Shown here: positions 1-11,076 of the stretch, piece by piece
Position numbering within the stretch: position 1 is the stretch's first letter
How the letters are laid out: every line of letters begins with the position of its first letter
Origin: Narthecium ossifragum
Lineage: Eukaryota; Streptophyta; Magnoliopsida; Dioscoreales; Nartheciaceae
DNA length: 64,000 bases
Assembly: GCA_963920575.1 (NCBI GenBank)
Contig: OY986970.1
Span: 21,707,274 to 21,771,273 of the forward strand
Reading direction: 5' to 3'
Translations under genes and position numbers: made by a program
Notes under the pieces: generated by a model
What the model was told of the DNA's origin: nothing
Seen by the model: only the letters and a program-made list of their open reading frames with translations
Database searches by the model: none

Positions 1-1373
1 GATCAATCGGCCTCCCTGACGATCTATCGGTCGAACGGGAACGACTTAGAGGAGCCACTCGATTCTGATCCTTCTAATTCTAAGGAACCTGACCCTTCCA
101 AGTATGTTCCTAAGGTACCCTTTCCTCATGCACTCATGGACCCTTCCTCCAGACCTGATAAGAAATCACATGTAGAGGAAATCACTGAGATATTCAAACG
201 AGTGAACGTCAACATACCAGTTTTAGAGGCCATCCGACAAATCCCTTCTTACGCAAAATTTCTGAAAGACCTTTGTACTCAAAAGCGCAAATCAAAATTT
301 CAGGTATCTAAGGAAATCTTTTTGACTGAACATGTTAGTTCGATCCTAAAATTTGACACTCCGCCAAAACTTAAGGATCCAGGCACCCCAACTATTTCCT
401 GTTGTATAGGAGACTATCATATTAATGGTGCTCTCCTCGATCTTGGTGTTAGTGTTAACTTGATGCCATATACTCTGTATCTGAAATTTGGTATGAATGA
501 TCTGAAGCCTACGACAGTAACCCTTCAGTTAGCTGATAGATCCATCAAGACACCGCGAGGTATCTTGGATGATGTGCTAGTTAAGGTTGATAGCTTTTTC
601 TTTCCGGTAGATTTCATTGTCTTGGACATGGAGCCTGTTGAACTTTGCAAGAAATCTGTGCCTATCATTTTAGGTCGACCTTTCCTAGCTACTGCGAATG
701 CTTGCATTAACTGTCACACAGGGTTATGGATGTCTCTTTTGGCAATATGAAGAAACGATTGAATATATTTAAAGATGCATGTTTGCCTGCAAATAATGAC
801 TGTTTTGTTGTTGATGTGATCAATGCTTGTGTCTATATTTCTGATTCATCATTATTTGACATTGACTTAGACACTAGACAATTTTATGCTGATTATATTC
901 AAACACATTCATGCAAAGAGATGTCAATAGCTTCTGAAGTTGAATCACCACCTCTTCCTTTACCTATAGATGCACCACTGTCTATGCTTTCAACATCTAT
1001 TTTAAAAATAAAACCTTCTAGCCTTTCACTTACGGTTAATCCTAATGATAATTCCATTACTATGGGGGACACATACCGTAGACTTGGTTGTAAGATGAAA
1101 TATGACGATGGTTTACCTTTTATAAAGGGTGGGTTTTCTAATACACTTATTGGGAGGAAAGAATTAATAAGTCTGCATCATCAAATACTTGACATACTGT
1201 GGGGCATGGTATGGTTTAAATCATTATTTAGAGGAAATTATTCTGGGTGGTGTGATCGAGTCCGTCAGTCTGACGGATCCGTGGTAGAGCTGATCCTTTT
1301 AGGGACGTCTAGCGAAAGACGTAAAATTACGCGCTTGCTGGAAGGCAACCCAGTTTTTAGGAGTTCTTTTTAG
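1..1373 (+). pseudogene. Athila-type Ty3/gypsy gag-protease remnant
   Basis: The reading frame is open from base 1, so the left end is cut by the window. It encodes the end of gag (YVPKVPFPHAL-like linker) and an aspartic protease domain with ALLDLGVSVNLMPY, LQLADRSIKTPRG and PIILGRPFLATANA, the typical signature of plant Athila retrotransposons. The frame is lost around 726-750 and continues in another frame (FGNMKKRLNIF onwards) to 1373, so there is a frameshift. Reverse transcriptase, RNase H and integrase are absent. Near 1300-1360 the sequence GCGCTTGCTGGAAGGCAACC resembles the segment that usually follows integrase in this lineage, so polymerase was lost by internal deletion. It cannot make a working polyprotein. 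Confidence 0.85.
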
Positions 1374-3284
1374 TTTTTATGATTTTTCCTTAGTTTTTAG
1401 AATTTTATTTAATTTTTATGAGTTCCCCCTGATTTTTAGGAATTTTCCATTACTTTTTTTTCCCATTTTTTCGTTTTTTTCCCGGAATTTCCTTATGTTT
1501 CCGTCGGATTTTCTCTCTCTTCCCGAGCGGCTCACCTGTGAGCCAGGACTTCGTCGTCCCGGCTCGTCGGCTCGTCCCCAAGCCGACGACCACCGCCGCC
1601 CATCACAGCAGCTCCGGCCATCCCCAACCCCTGAAGATACTACCGAGACCTCCGTCATCCTTCCACCTTTTCATCCCTGTCGTCCTCTTCCCTCGACACC
1701 CTCTCCTCCGACGCCGGCGAGGCCCTCGGCCATCGTCTTCACCGCCATCCACGGCCGTTCACCGCCCTAAAATACCTCCAGAAGCTTCCTCCGGCCACCA
1801 CGAAGTTTCCTCCACCATCACCATCACAACCATACATGGGATGATGATGAAGATGGCATATCCTTTACTTTTACTTGTGCATTTTTATTTTCTTTGTGGG
1901 ATGAATATTTGTACAAGATTGATATATCATGAAAATACAAAGGAGACTCTGCCAAAATTTTCTTTGCTTATTAAACCTTTTTGAACTATTATTGTTATAT
2001 TTGATCTTTTTGGAAAGGTATCAATTTCTATGACAGGTTATGGTGGGGAAGGAAGCCTTTATTCAATGATGGCGGTGCTTAAACTTAAACTGGAAGAGAG
2101 AGAATTTTATTTTTTTGGATTACATTATGGTTATCTCTACCCTTTATTCCTTGATTTATTTTTATTACTTAGGGTAATTGGGGACAATTATATTTAAGTT
2201 TGGGGGTAGAATTCTAGGAATTCATGCTTATTATTTTTCTGGTAACCAAATATTATACATCCCTTAAATTATGTCAAAAGAATGAAATTATGATATGATT
2301 TGACAAAGGTGTATGTTTTAGAAATTTATTTTATGAATTATTCTGAGACTTGTATGTCATATAAGAAATAGTAAATCTTTGCTATGCATGATATTATTTC
2401 TATACTTTAACACTTTTACCATGATTTAAGGATAGCTTGACATATCCTAATGCACATGTTCACTTCCACATGTTAATGGATTGATATTAGATTCTAAGCA
2501 TGATACTAGGATAGATTTATAATTCTATATCATGACACAGAAAATACATGAACACATGCAATTATCTGAGTATACGAAAAAAAAGGATTTTCAACTTAGT
2601 AACCGGGCAGTGTGCCTAGCCAGCGTGGTGTTCGCGTAAAACGGTTGAATTTCCTTTTAAAAAAAAATGACTAGTTATGATTTGTAGCCTTCATGGTTTG
2701 AGCATTAGAGTCTGAAGAGTGTTTTACACTTAGTGCCCTAAAACCGTCTGGTTTGGGAGTCACTGGCTTGAACCTCGTTACATGGATCATGAAGAAAGCT
2801 TAAGAAATCATAACATTGCACATGTCATATATATAATAAAAAAAAGAGAAAAAAAACAAATATTGCTATGTGATAAGTGGAAGATATGTGCTTGGATAGG
2901 ATTGTGATCTTGAATAGTTGAAGTGTTTAGATATAATTGATGCTCTGAAGCATGTGGAACCCCATTCACACACAGGAGTGTTAAAGTTATTCTTAATCAT
3001 GATTAAATATGTTGAAGTGTTGGAAATATGTTATGACATGTTTCTATTTCATGCATTAGAGTTGATGAATATTACAATTGATTTCTAATGATATATTTAA
3101 GGGATGTATAGATGTTTGTGGGTGTCATCTCTGAAAACCCTCAGGAGACTATAACTCCTCCACTGGGGTAACCCAGGGGTTTAAAGGCTTGTTGCACATG
3201 CTAAGTGCAATCGTGAGACATACGAAAGTGGCTAGTTAGATTTATTGCTTTCTCTTTATATTTTCTTTGCTCGAGGACTAGCAA
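1374..3284 (+). other. 3' internal non-coding part of the Athila remnant
   Basis: This AT-rich stretch has no convincing ORF. The first 110 bases repeat a degenerate 'TTTTTAG-TTTTTATG' motif, followed by a GC-rich patch (1500-1800). A TTTGGGGGTAGAA tract near 2197 resembles a polypurine tract. Near 3270 'CTTTGCTCGAGGACTAGCAAAGTGTAAGTTGGG' type sequence (shown here only as a description of the block at 3268-3300) marks the usual approach to the 3' LTR in Athila/Tat elements. Confidence 0.6.
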
Positions 3285-3302
3285 AGTGTAAGTTGGGTGG
3301 TG
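3285..3302 (+). promoter_or_regulatory. Polypurine tract of the Athila remnant
   Basis: The purine-rich tract AAGTTGGGTGGTG lies directly before TGATGAGT, the conserved LTR start seen in the other Athila LTRs of this window. It would prime plus-strand DNA synthesis. Confidence 0.6.
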
Positions 3303-4765
3303 TGATGAGTCACTAAATATTCATACTTAAACCCCGTAATTTACATTTGTTAGCCCGAGAGTGTTTGTATTTGATAGCTTGTTAGTTGATTTCAGGTTTA
3401 ATCATGCTTTGAGAAGAAATGCAAGAAATTCGGTCAATGTGCTGAAATACACTGCTCTGTCGACTATTAGCATAATATTCACCAGAAATTATTCTTATGT
3501 CTAAATATTCTGAAATTTGGGTGACATCTAGTAGACATCAAGACGTACAACTTTCATGTTGGACACTTTCAGAGATTCCTGATGGATGGATAGCAGTTTT
3601 GAAAAAGATGAAGATATTTACCTGCTGGAAGACTGGTCCGTCGACGCCCGGGAGAATATTCGCAAATATTCTAGATAAGTCCAAATATTGTAAACTCTTC
3701 AGGAGAGAACAAAAGACTTCCAAATCTACATCTTTCGTGTTGGACTCATTCCCAAATTATGGACGGGTTGAATCCAGTCGCGATTGGAAGAAGCTGTCAG
3801 GGTTGAACCAGGAAATCCGAGTTGCACTTGAGGTCTAACTCAACCTTAAAACCCTAATTCCGGGAATTAAGATATAAAAAAGGGTTTTGTGGCTGGAAAA
3901 CAGAGGCCTCCAGGGGGAGAAAAATCAGAGAGAAAAAGGAGAAGGCTAGGGTTTGAAGACGGAGATCTTTCCGCGGGGATCGATGGCTTCCTTCCCAACA
4001 CCTATGGATCTTTCTCAAGAGATGAGTAGCTAACTTCTAAACTTAGGGATCTCATGAAACTCTAGTGTAACTTTTTGTATTCTTTGGTTTGAATCTTATA
4101 TTCTTCTCAAGACATGATCCTATGAATTTGCTTTTTATTGTTAATAGAGTTGAGGGAACAGAGTTCCTTGACGTATTTTCAGTCCTACATGATTTCTGTA
4201 ATTGATTGTAGAGATTCATAGGATGGTTTTCATGTGATTTATGGTTTGCTAATGAGATAGGCTATGCTAAGCTAGCATAGGTTGTGCCAAGGTCATTAGG
4301 AGTAGTATAACTTAAAGTAATTGTAGGACCGAAGACAATCTATGCCAAGAAAGATAGGCTATGCCGTTAGGAACATAAATCTTATTTTAGGGATTCATGT
4401 GAGCTTGTAGCCGTATGATCCATAATGTTTAGAGAAGGAGATAAGAGGATAACTGAAGAATATAGAAAGTGAAACTAAGGTGGATTGAGTAAACCCTAAG
4501 TATCTCTCTCATTAGTTTAACAACTTTTACTTGCTTTCATTAGATAGTTTTAGTTAATTCAAACTTATCATTGCTTCTTTTACTTAGATTTAGGGTTTGA
4601 GAATTGAATTCAATATTTCCTGGTAAATTCCCTGTGGTTCGACTCCGGACTTCACCACTAGTCTACTTAGTAGTTTAGTGATTGAATAAGGATATAAATT
4701 TAATATTTGATTGAGGTTAGCAACGTTTAACGACGACGTTTGTAAGCGATCAATCCAACGAGGAT
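3303..4765 (+). mobile_element. Athila-type LTR (3' LTR of the remnant)
   Basis: It begins TGATGAGTCACTAAAT, matching the TGATGAGTGCAT start of the Athila LTRs found at 32435-33927, 43180-44804 and 50362-52156 (there in reverse orientation). Near 4620-4680 is the block CCCTGTGGTTCGACTCC, common close to the end of Athila/Tat LTRs. The right edge is not sharp; I place it between about 4740 and 4790. No target duplication can be tested because the 5' LTR lies outside the window. Confidence 0.6.
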
Positions 4766-4790
4766 GTCGGACTCTTCTGGTGGGGGTGAT

Positions 4791-5866
4791 TTGTCATACC
4801 CTTAGTGCATTGGGTTGGGGGCTGGCAACGTATGGCACCAAGCATCATCGCTAGAGGCATGCACAGAAGCGAAGCTAGAGTTTCACTTGGAGGACTTAGC
4901 ACTTGGTGCTGAGGGGTAAGCCATCATGCCATGGTATGGAGCTTGGCACATGGCGGCACACAAGATCAAGACTTGCGCGGAGCTTGGCCAAGACACACGC
5001 AGCAGTAAGCAAGCATCATGGTGCGCAGCAAGGCCATGGCGTGTGCGGGGCGCGTGGAGATGCGTCCCAGTCTGAGTGGGACTCGGACTGGAGGACTTAG
5101 CACTTGATGCTGAGGGGTAAGTCCTCGTTCAATGGCATGGAGCTTGGCACATGGCAGCACACAAGATCAAGACTTGTGTGGAGCTTGGCCAAGAACCACG
5201 CAGCAACATCAAGCATCATGATGCGCAGAAAGGCCATGGCGCGTGTGGGGCGCATGGAGATGCGTCCCAGTCTGAGTGGGACTCGGATTGAATTCCATCC
5301 TTACGGCCATGGTACGCCCTTACTTGGCAAACAAACAAAGGCGGCGTGCCCCAGTCGGAGTGGGACTTGGACTAGGCGCACAGCGCGTCGCAGACCTCAG
5401 GATTTGGTAGGCAGAGTCCTAGACCGAGCGAAACTCAGACTCTAGACAGAGTTGGACTCTTGATTGATGCGCAGCAACTCAAAATCCTAGCAGAGCTCAA
5501 GGAAGACTCTTTAGGCGGTGAGATGGCTATAAAAAGGCCTTGATGGCAGGGCCTTGATCATCTTGGACATTGAGCATTAGGGACTAGGGTTTTGAGTGAG
5601 GTTACTTTGTAAAGGTGAGGGAAAGTGAGTAAGAGTGTTGGGTGATCGAAGAATATGTGCCCTTGGCGGGTTGTAAAGGTCTCAATAAGATCTCTTGTAA
5701 AGTGTTTTCTTCATCAATAGAAGTTGGGGGCGTCAGGCCCTTTAGCCTCAAACTTACTAGTTTTTGAGAATGCTAATTAAGGAGTGGTGTCCTTAGTGCC
5801 ACGTGGGGCTGAAAATTGAAAAATTAGCCGAGTTTTCATCCCCGTAAAAGGATGAATATTGTCAAG
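4791..5866 (+). mobile_element. LTR-like fragment of unassigned retroelement
   Basis: It starts TGTCATACCC, a common gypsy LTR start. It holds a TATA-like CTATAAAAAGG near 5529 and a downstream block (5680-5750) rich in TTGTAAAG and CATCAATAGAAG, as in LTR R-U5 regions. The right end abuts integrase sequence of the Tat element without a recognisable junction. ORFs inside (4903-5445) are repeat-driven and not taken as genes. Family unknown. Confidence 0.4.
4889..5289 (+). repeat. Tandem duplication, two units of about 200 bp
   Basis: Unit 1 (4889-5089) and unit 2 (5090-5289) both begin GGAGGACTTAGCACTTG and end with CCCAGTCTGAGTGGGACTCGGA. They differ by scattered substitutions and small indels. 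The duplication sits upstream of the TATA-like site of the surrounding LTR-like fragment, so it may duplicate enhancer sequence. Confidence 0.9.
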
Positions 5867-6330
5867 GACTACACCTAAGTCTAGTACTAAGGTTACACCT
5901 TATCAGTTGGTATATGGTCAAGAGGCAGTTCTACCATCTGAGATAAATGTTCTATCGCCCAGAGTTTTAGAACAAGATCGCTCAACTAATGAAGAATATG
6001 AAGAAGCATTAATGTAAAATCTCTTGGAGCTCGATGAACAATTAGCTATTGCCTTAGAAAATATAGAGGCACAAAAGTTGAAAATGGCCGATATATACAA
6101 TAAGAGAGTAGTATCAAAAGAATTTCAAGGAGACTTAGTCTGGAAAATGATCCTACCTATAGATCGGAATGACCCTAAGTACGGAAAATGGTCGCCCAAT
6201 TGGGAAGGACCTAATTTGGTCGATCAGGTATTGCCAAATGGGTCATACTAACTGAAGACTATCGACGGTGGGTTACATCGATCAATGATAAATGGTCGAT
6301 ACCTTAAAAAATATTACCCATCAATGTAAA
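5867..6330 (+). pseudogene. Tat-type Ty3/gypsy integrase C-terminal fragment
   Basis: Conceptual translation gives RTTPKSSTKVTPYQLVYG followed by EAVLPSEI and later GDLVWKM, KWSPNWEGPNLV and GRYLKKYYP, the C-terminal part of a plant gypsy integrase with its GPF/Y-like module. In-frame stops occur at about 6015 and 6249. The 5' part of the element is missing: the match begins abruptly at 5867. It belongs with the antisense ORF and LTR that follow, the usual order in Tat-lineage elements (polymerase, antisense ORF, 3' LTR). Confidence 0.8.
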
Positions 6331-6431
6331 ATAAAATGTAGAAGAAAGAACGTCCTTACAAATGGACGATAGCAATTAGCAAAATATTTGTTCATTACAA
6401 AACGATCGGCCAACAGTTCAACATTTACAAA

Positions 6432-7148
6432 TTATCTCCTTAAAGAGAGCTGTTGAGAGATGCGAGCGATTTTGTCTCTGAATGCTTTAAGCCGATTTTT
6501 GCTCTTGACCAATTCAGCATTGATTTCAATTTGGCGATCTTTGGAAGACTCAGCTTCAAGGGCGTCATATTCTTCTATATCTTTATTGCTCTCTTGGTTG
6601 ATTTGTCTACTCTCTTTGATGAGATAGTTCCTTTGTGTCTTAAGTTGAAGAATTTCTGCTTCTAGCTCCTTGATTTGAGCATCAACTTTAGAAATGGCCG
6701 ATTCTCTTTCGCCAATGGCATCCAAGTTCGTCGATAGCTTATTAATGCTATCGCTGATCTTATTTTTCAAGAATGCTTGTCGCTCTCGACGTTCTCCAAC
6801 AAGAACGAGCTCGTTGACTAAGTTCTTCCTTTCCGCATCAAAGCTTTCAATTGTCGATTTTATGCTTTGGATGTCATCTATTTCTTTGGACGAAAACCCT
6901 AACACTTCAGGATTAATCACCAAGAATACAGCAGTTCATCTCTCAAGAATGTTGTGGTCTAAAACTACAAAGTCTTCCTTTGGTAGCTTATCCAAAATGA
7001 TCATGCAATCGGCCAATGCTTTTCTAAGGTTATGATATCGACCTTGTTGGATAGTTGCAGGATCAGAGGCCGTTTGCTTTCCAGAAAGGCGAGCTTGCCA
7101 TGACTCATTCAAAGAGTGGAGGGAATTGACCAAGTCAACCATATCGGC
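6432..7148 (-). pseudogene. Tat antisense ORF, last exon (coiled coil)
   Basis: A 717-base frame follows a plausible acceptor (CTTTAG before 7148) and ends at 6432. It has a single in-frame TGA at about 6936. The protein is rich in Glu, Lys, Leu and Ile with heptad spacing (IKELEAEILQLKTQRNYL and neighbours), so it should form a long coiled coil. It is the C-terminal part of the additional antisense ORF carried by some Tat-lineage retrotransposons. The coiled coil may mediate self-association; that is inference. Confidence 0.6.
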
Positions 7149-7227
7149 CTAAAGTTAAGAATGATTAAAACTCATGATCGATATCGATCATAAAATTAAA
7201 TTTGACTAGTTAAGACTGAATTCATAC

Positions 7228-7683
7228 CTCATCTGAAGCAAAAGTGAATGAACTTGCTTGCGGAGTGCTGAACGATATCGATGGGGCGACGACAGAAACA
7301 ATTGCCAAAGTATTATCGGCCATCGTCGTTTGTGGCATAATGAGAGTTGGAGCAGGTATAGTGACAGAAGCGTTTATTGCTGAAGAGCTGGGAGGCACAT
7401 CAACATTGTGTTGAATGTCACTGGCCGATAACTCCGGAACAGATGATGCCTCGACCAAAGGTTGTAAGGTCGACACACCAGTAGAAGCTATTTCAGATGA
7501 TAATTGAATATCAACAAGGTCCCTCAAAAGATTGTAAGGACCATGAACAAGCATCTGACCGATAGATGACAAACCTGGTCCGGTTGGAGTAAGATTCAGA
7601 ACGTCGAAAATATCTTCGACGTTAACATCATCTCGTCTTTCTTCTTCGGACGATGAAATGATGATGTTTTCCTCATTAGAGGG
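7228..7683 (-). pseudogene. Tat antisense ORF, internal exon
   Basis: A 152-codon open frame is bounded by an acceptor (TTGACAG before 7683) and a donor (GAG|GTATGA at 7228). It encodes an acidic Ser/Glu-rich start (IIISSSEEERRDDVNVEDIF) and a low-complexity Ser/Thr/Ala/Pro-rich remainder. No known domain is visible. Phase 0 on both sides joins it cleanly to the exons at 7769-7910 and 6432-7148. Confidence 0.5.
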
Positions 7684-7768
7684 CTGTCAACACAGAAACG
7701 AGAAAAGATCGATAAAACAAATTATTGAGAAAAAATGATTAAATGTTTCATTCAAAATGAACACATAC

Positions 7769-7910
7769 TTGTTCCGTCAAGGGTTCAACCTGACTGGAGA
7801 CGGCAACAGGATCTTTCTCAGTTTCTTCACAAACAGCCTCATCGCCCAAGTGGGAGGGAGAACTAGAATGAGATAAAAGGTGGGAAGGAGCAGAGGAATC
7901 CGATCTCTCT
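7769..7910 (-). pseudogene. Tat antisense ORF, short internal exon
   Basis: A 142-base exon lies between acceptor TCTTGTAG (7911-7918) and donor CAA|GTATGTG (7769). It encodes a Ser-rich, then acidic stretch (HLGDEAVCEETEKDP). Its phase fits the neighbouring exons. No domain recognised. Confidence 0.45.
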
Positions 7911-7981
7911 CTACAAGACAAGGAAGAATGAGTTCGAGATATAAAGGTAGAGAAATATAAGATAGTAAACAAAATACTCAC

Positions 7982-8564
7982 TTAGAAACAGAAGCAGAAT
8001 GTACACTCTGCCTACTATCTGGCGATCCTGCATCATCTCCTACTGCTAAAGATGAACGAGCTTGTTGTTCAGGTTCCTCAGCTGTTACTCCCTCAACCAC
8101 CACATTTTCGACCGTTACTTCATCGGCCATGGTTTCCTCGACCAAAGGCCTCTCGGCCAATGGAGATGGCATGGATTCACCAGATAATACTTTCTTTTTC
8201 TTATGAGACGAAGTCTCTTCAGTAGACTTCCTCCGTCTCTTTTTGGGTGATTCTACACCTTTTCCAGTAGAAGGAATAACTTTCCTCTTCTTCTGAGGCC
8301 TATCCTCTTCCTCGGCGTGTTCTAAAGCCTCCTTCTTACGCCCTAACTTCTTGGGAGGAACAAAGTTGTTGAAGACATCATTTTTGTCTTGAGAAAAGTG
8401 ATGCTCTTTGATGGCCGAGTCCCAAACATCAGCGATGCTAGCATCGATATCGGCCATTGGTTCAAAATTTGTAATCTTAAAACGATTACAAAGAGCTATA
8501 TTTTTTTTTCTACAATAACTACTCTGTCGATGTTGTGGAAGACACATCGCCCTTTGGCCACTAT
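7982..8564 (-). pseudogene. Tat antisense ORF, basic nuclear-type exon
   Basis: This is the exon downstream of the Cassandra insertion in the antisense ORF. It encodes FKITNFEPMADIDASIADVW, then clusters of basic residues (PQKKRKV, PKKRRRK, HKKKK) resembling nuclear localisation signals, then an acidic Glu/Val-rich tail. Donor TCTAA|GTGAGT is at 7982. Before the Cassandra element inserted, the frame would have continued directly from the exon at 9374-10703. Confidence 0.6.
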
Positions 8565-8930
8565 TGTAACACCCCGACCCTCCATTGGGCCCCGGCCCCG
8601 GGCTCCCGGTCCGACCAGGATCCACCCGAGGGCCCCACCCGACACAATATTATCCTCTTTTGGCTAACCGCAAAAATCTGAGAAAACTTCCCAGTAGGTC
8701 ACCCATCCCAGGACCGCTCCGAGGCAAGCACGCTTAACCTTGGAGTTTTTCTGACGGATCACTGCCAGCACGGCTTTAAAACGCATTATGTCTATTAAGG
8801 CTTACTATATACTTATATCGAACCCCGGACCATACCCAGGCGTTGTGGGATTGCTTACTCGGCTACCCGACTCAGCCCCGCCCTCCAGGCGCAGGCATCT
8901 TGTCCCATGGTAGACCCAACGGGCCTCACA
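8565..8930 (-). repeat. Cassandra 3' LTR with 5S rRNA-like block
   Basis: The left repeat, which is 3' in element orientation. The 5S-like block lies at about 8690-8790 in reverse orientation. It is the same length as the other LTR and differs from it by scattered point changes, so the insertion is not very recent. Confidence 0.93.
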
Positions 8931-9002
8931 ATCCACCCCCCTTGGAGGCCCAGCGTCCTCGCTGGCACAATTTTCGGCTGGGAACCGGCTCTGATACCAT
9001 AC
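8931..9002 (-). promoter_or_regulatory. Cassandra internal region with PBS and PPT
   Basis: The minus strand reads ATGGTATCAGAGCCGGTTCC at the primer-binding end, and AAGGGGGGTGGAT at the polypurine end next to the 3' LTR. There is no room for a coding region. Confidence 0.9.
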
Positions 9003-9368
9003 TGTAACACCCCCGCCCTCCACTGTGCCCCGGCCCCGGGCTCCTGGTCCGACCAGGATCCACCCGAGAGCCTCACCCGACACAATATTGTCCGCTTTTG
9101 GCTCACCGCAGAAATCTGGGAAAACTTCCCAGTAGGTCACCCATCCCAGGACCGCTCCGAGGCAAGCACGCTTAACCTTGGAGTTTTTCTGACGGATCAC
9201 TGCCAGCATGGCTTTAAAACGCGTTGTGTCTATTAAGGCTTACTATATACTTATATCGAACCCCGGACCATACACAGGCGTTGTGAGATTGCTTACCCGG
9301 CTACCCGACTCAGCCCCGCCCTCCAGGCGCAGGCATCTTGTCCCATGGTAGATCCAGCGGGCCTCACA
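9003..9368 (-). repeat. Cassandra 5' LTR with 5S rRNA-like block
   Basis: The right repeat, which is 5' in element orientation. It carries the same 5S-like block at about 9130-9225. The 5S similarity should supply RNA polymerase III-type internal promoter sequence; that is known for the family and not tested here. Confidence 0.93.
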
Positions 9369-9373
9369 ACTAT

Positions 9374-10703
9374 GTTATAGCTAAAGAAAGGAGGAACTGA
9401 CCTAGATTGCTTTAATCCAAACTGACGGGCAACAAAGTTTGGAGCATAAACTTCCACTCCGCATTTATTGTTGGATCTGCCCCATGCCATATCAAAATGA
9501 AGATCTCTACTGACCAAGAAACGGGCCCAAGCCAATCTTTTTTCTTCATCGTCCAAATTGGCCGATAAATCGAAGAGTGGACGAATGCAAGCTGGGTGAG
9601 AGTTATGGTTGAAAGGACGATAGGAAGAAAAACTGGATAAAGTATAAAAATAATCAAAAGTATGCTGGAAGGATTTGGAAATGAACGATGAAGAAAGATA
9701 CAAATGGCCTTGAGTTCTGGCCGATGAAGAAGGAGGTAGATGGAGCCCAGAAAAATAGGCTCTAAGCCACAATTGGATGATCCAAAGAGGACCAAAACCA
9801 GCAAGACTTCCACCCTCTCAATTGCTCAAGAGTAAGATAGATGCCTCTATATATGGCCGATAAAATAAAAGTGGAAAGGGAAAAAACTTGCTTTCCAGAA
9901 ACAATAGCTTGGGCGAGACCGATATAACCCTTAACCGGTTTCTTAGAAGGAAGACAAAGACCGATATAACCCTTAACCGGTTTCTTAGAAGGAAGACAAA
10001 GCCAGTAATAGATGAACGCTAATCGTTCTCTAGCATTTGGTGGTTCATCGGTCTCTTCAAGTTTGGCATAGGCCTTGATAAAAACACCATAGTTTTTATC
10101 AGAATCAAAAACCGTTTCTTTAGAAGAAAGCTCCATATTGGCCGATACTAGATTGCCGATAGGAGAAAGACCGGTTAAAAGAGCGATGTCCAGAAGAGTA
10201 ATAGAAAGAGTGCCACAAAGAAAAACAAAGTTGTTGTACCCTGTCGACCAAAAAAGAAACGACGACAGAAGTAAGTTGGGCTCTTGAGCAGGAACCCTAG
10301 TGCTCAAATCCAAAAAATCCAAAATGCCAGCATAAGAAAAAATTTTCTTGGAATCTAAATGATTGACCATTCTGCTATGCCATTTGATGAATTTATCATC
10401 AGTCAAAGGCCATGGCGTAATGGGATTCTTAGCAGAAAGGGTTGAAAGATTAAGTTCCTGGGATAGAGGAAGATCGCCGGAAAGCGGAAAGTTTCAAACA
10501 ATAACTTGTAGATCGGAAGACAGAGAAGGCAAACAATCAGAAATAAAGCAAGGACCCAAAGAAAAGAACCTGGAAGAGGAATCTCCTGTCTTGACCAGAT
10601 ATGTTCCTCTCGCTTCATCTGATCTTAAGATCCCATTAAACTCTGCAAAGGCTTTGCAAGCTTCCTTATGCAGTTCCTCATCAGCTTTAATTTCACGAAC
10701 CAT
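9374..10703 (-). pseudogene. Tat antisense ORF, plant mobile domain exon
   Basis: From ATG at 10703 the frame runs with one in-frame TGA (10494-10496) and one frameshift near 9765. After that the frame continues (QLWLRAYFSGLHLP and FSSYRPFN) to RQFGLKQSRSVPPFFSYN at the Cassandra junction. The combination of SSFLFWSTGYNNFVF, LDIALLTGLSPIG, ERLAFIYYWLCL and PNFVARQFGL identifies a plant mobile domain of the PMD family. This domain is known both in host proteins such as MAIN/MAIL1 and in transposons. A 42-bp tandem duplication (9916-9999) repeats a 14-residue segment. It is no longer functional as read. Confidence 0.8.
9916..9999 (+). repeat. 42-bp perfect tandem duplication
   Basis: The segment beginning AGACCGATATAACCC occurs twice head to tail (9916-9957 and 9958-9999). 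It adds 14 codons in frame to the antisense ORF. Confidence 0.95.
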
Positions 10704-11061
10704 GCGACAAACGAAAAGTTTGATGGAGAAGAAGAAGAAGAATTCTCCGATGACTCAGAGAACACAAGAAAGTTGTAAACCTAAGCACCGCGACTGTAAG
10801 AAATGAAAGAACGCTGAAGCCCTAACAGCAGACCAATAACGTTCTTTCGCGCCAAAGAAGTATGGTTAAAAGGGTATACATGTCAGATAAGGACGGCGCA
10901 TTAAATGCGGAATATCAAAAGATATGGATAGAGGAGGAAAATAGAACGGCGATTCTGTTTCCCAGGAAATACTCATGATTAGCCTTTAGTGGTTAACAAG
11001 CAAGCTGTCAAATCGTATCAGATGCGGTCATATCGTTATAAATTCAAACTCCTCGATTACC
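10704..11061. other. Leader between antisense ORF and Tat 3' LTR
   Basis: This is non-coding sequence that would hold the promoter of the antisense ORF on the minus strand. I see no clear TATA box or other site. Confidence 0.4.
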
Positions 11062-11076
11062 GCACGGGGGGCAAAA
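11062..11076 (+). promoter_or_regulatory. Polypurine tract of the Tat element
   Basis: The tract GCACGGGGGGCAAAA ends directly before the LTR start TGTTAACC. Confidence 0.8.

Larger units (their letters stand above)
8565..9368 (-). mobile_element. Complete Cassandra TRIM retrotransposon
   Basis: Two 366-bp direct repeats (8565-8930 and 9003-9368) begin TGTAACACC and end GGGCCTCACA on the plus strand. They flank a 72-bp internal segment and are bordered by a perfect 5-bp target duplication, ACTAT (8560-8564 and 9369-9373). Read on the minus strand the internal part starts with TGGTATCAGAGCC, a primer-binding site complementary to initiator methionine tRNA, and ends with a purine tract. Each LTR contains a 5S rRNA-like block (AAGGTTAAGCGTGCTTGCC and GGGATGGGTGACCTACTGGG), the hallmark of Cassandra. 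It encodes no protein and depends on other elements. ORFs crossing it are artefacts. Confidence 0.97.

Noticed and set aside
4903..5445. ORFs in the tandem duplication
   Set aside because: Repeat-driven; no known domain and frames differ between the two units.
8690..9225. 5S rRNA genes
   Set aside because: The 5S-like blocks are inside Cassandra LTRs, with insertions relative to true 5S, and are not in a 5S tandem array.
8805..9772. ORFs crossing the Cassandra element
   Set aside because: They read through LTR sequence; only the part outside the element belongs to the antisense ORF.
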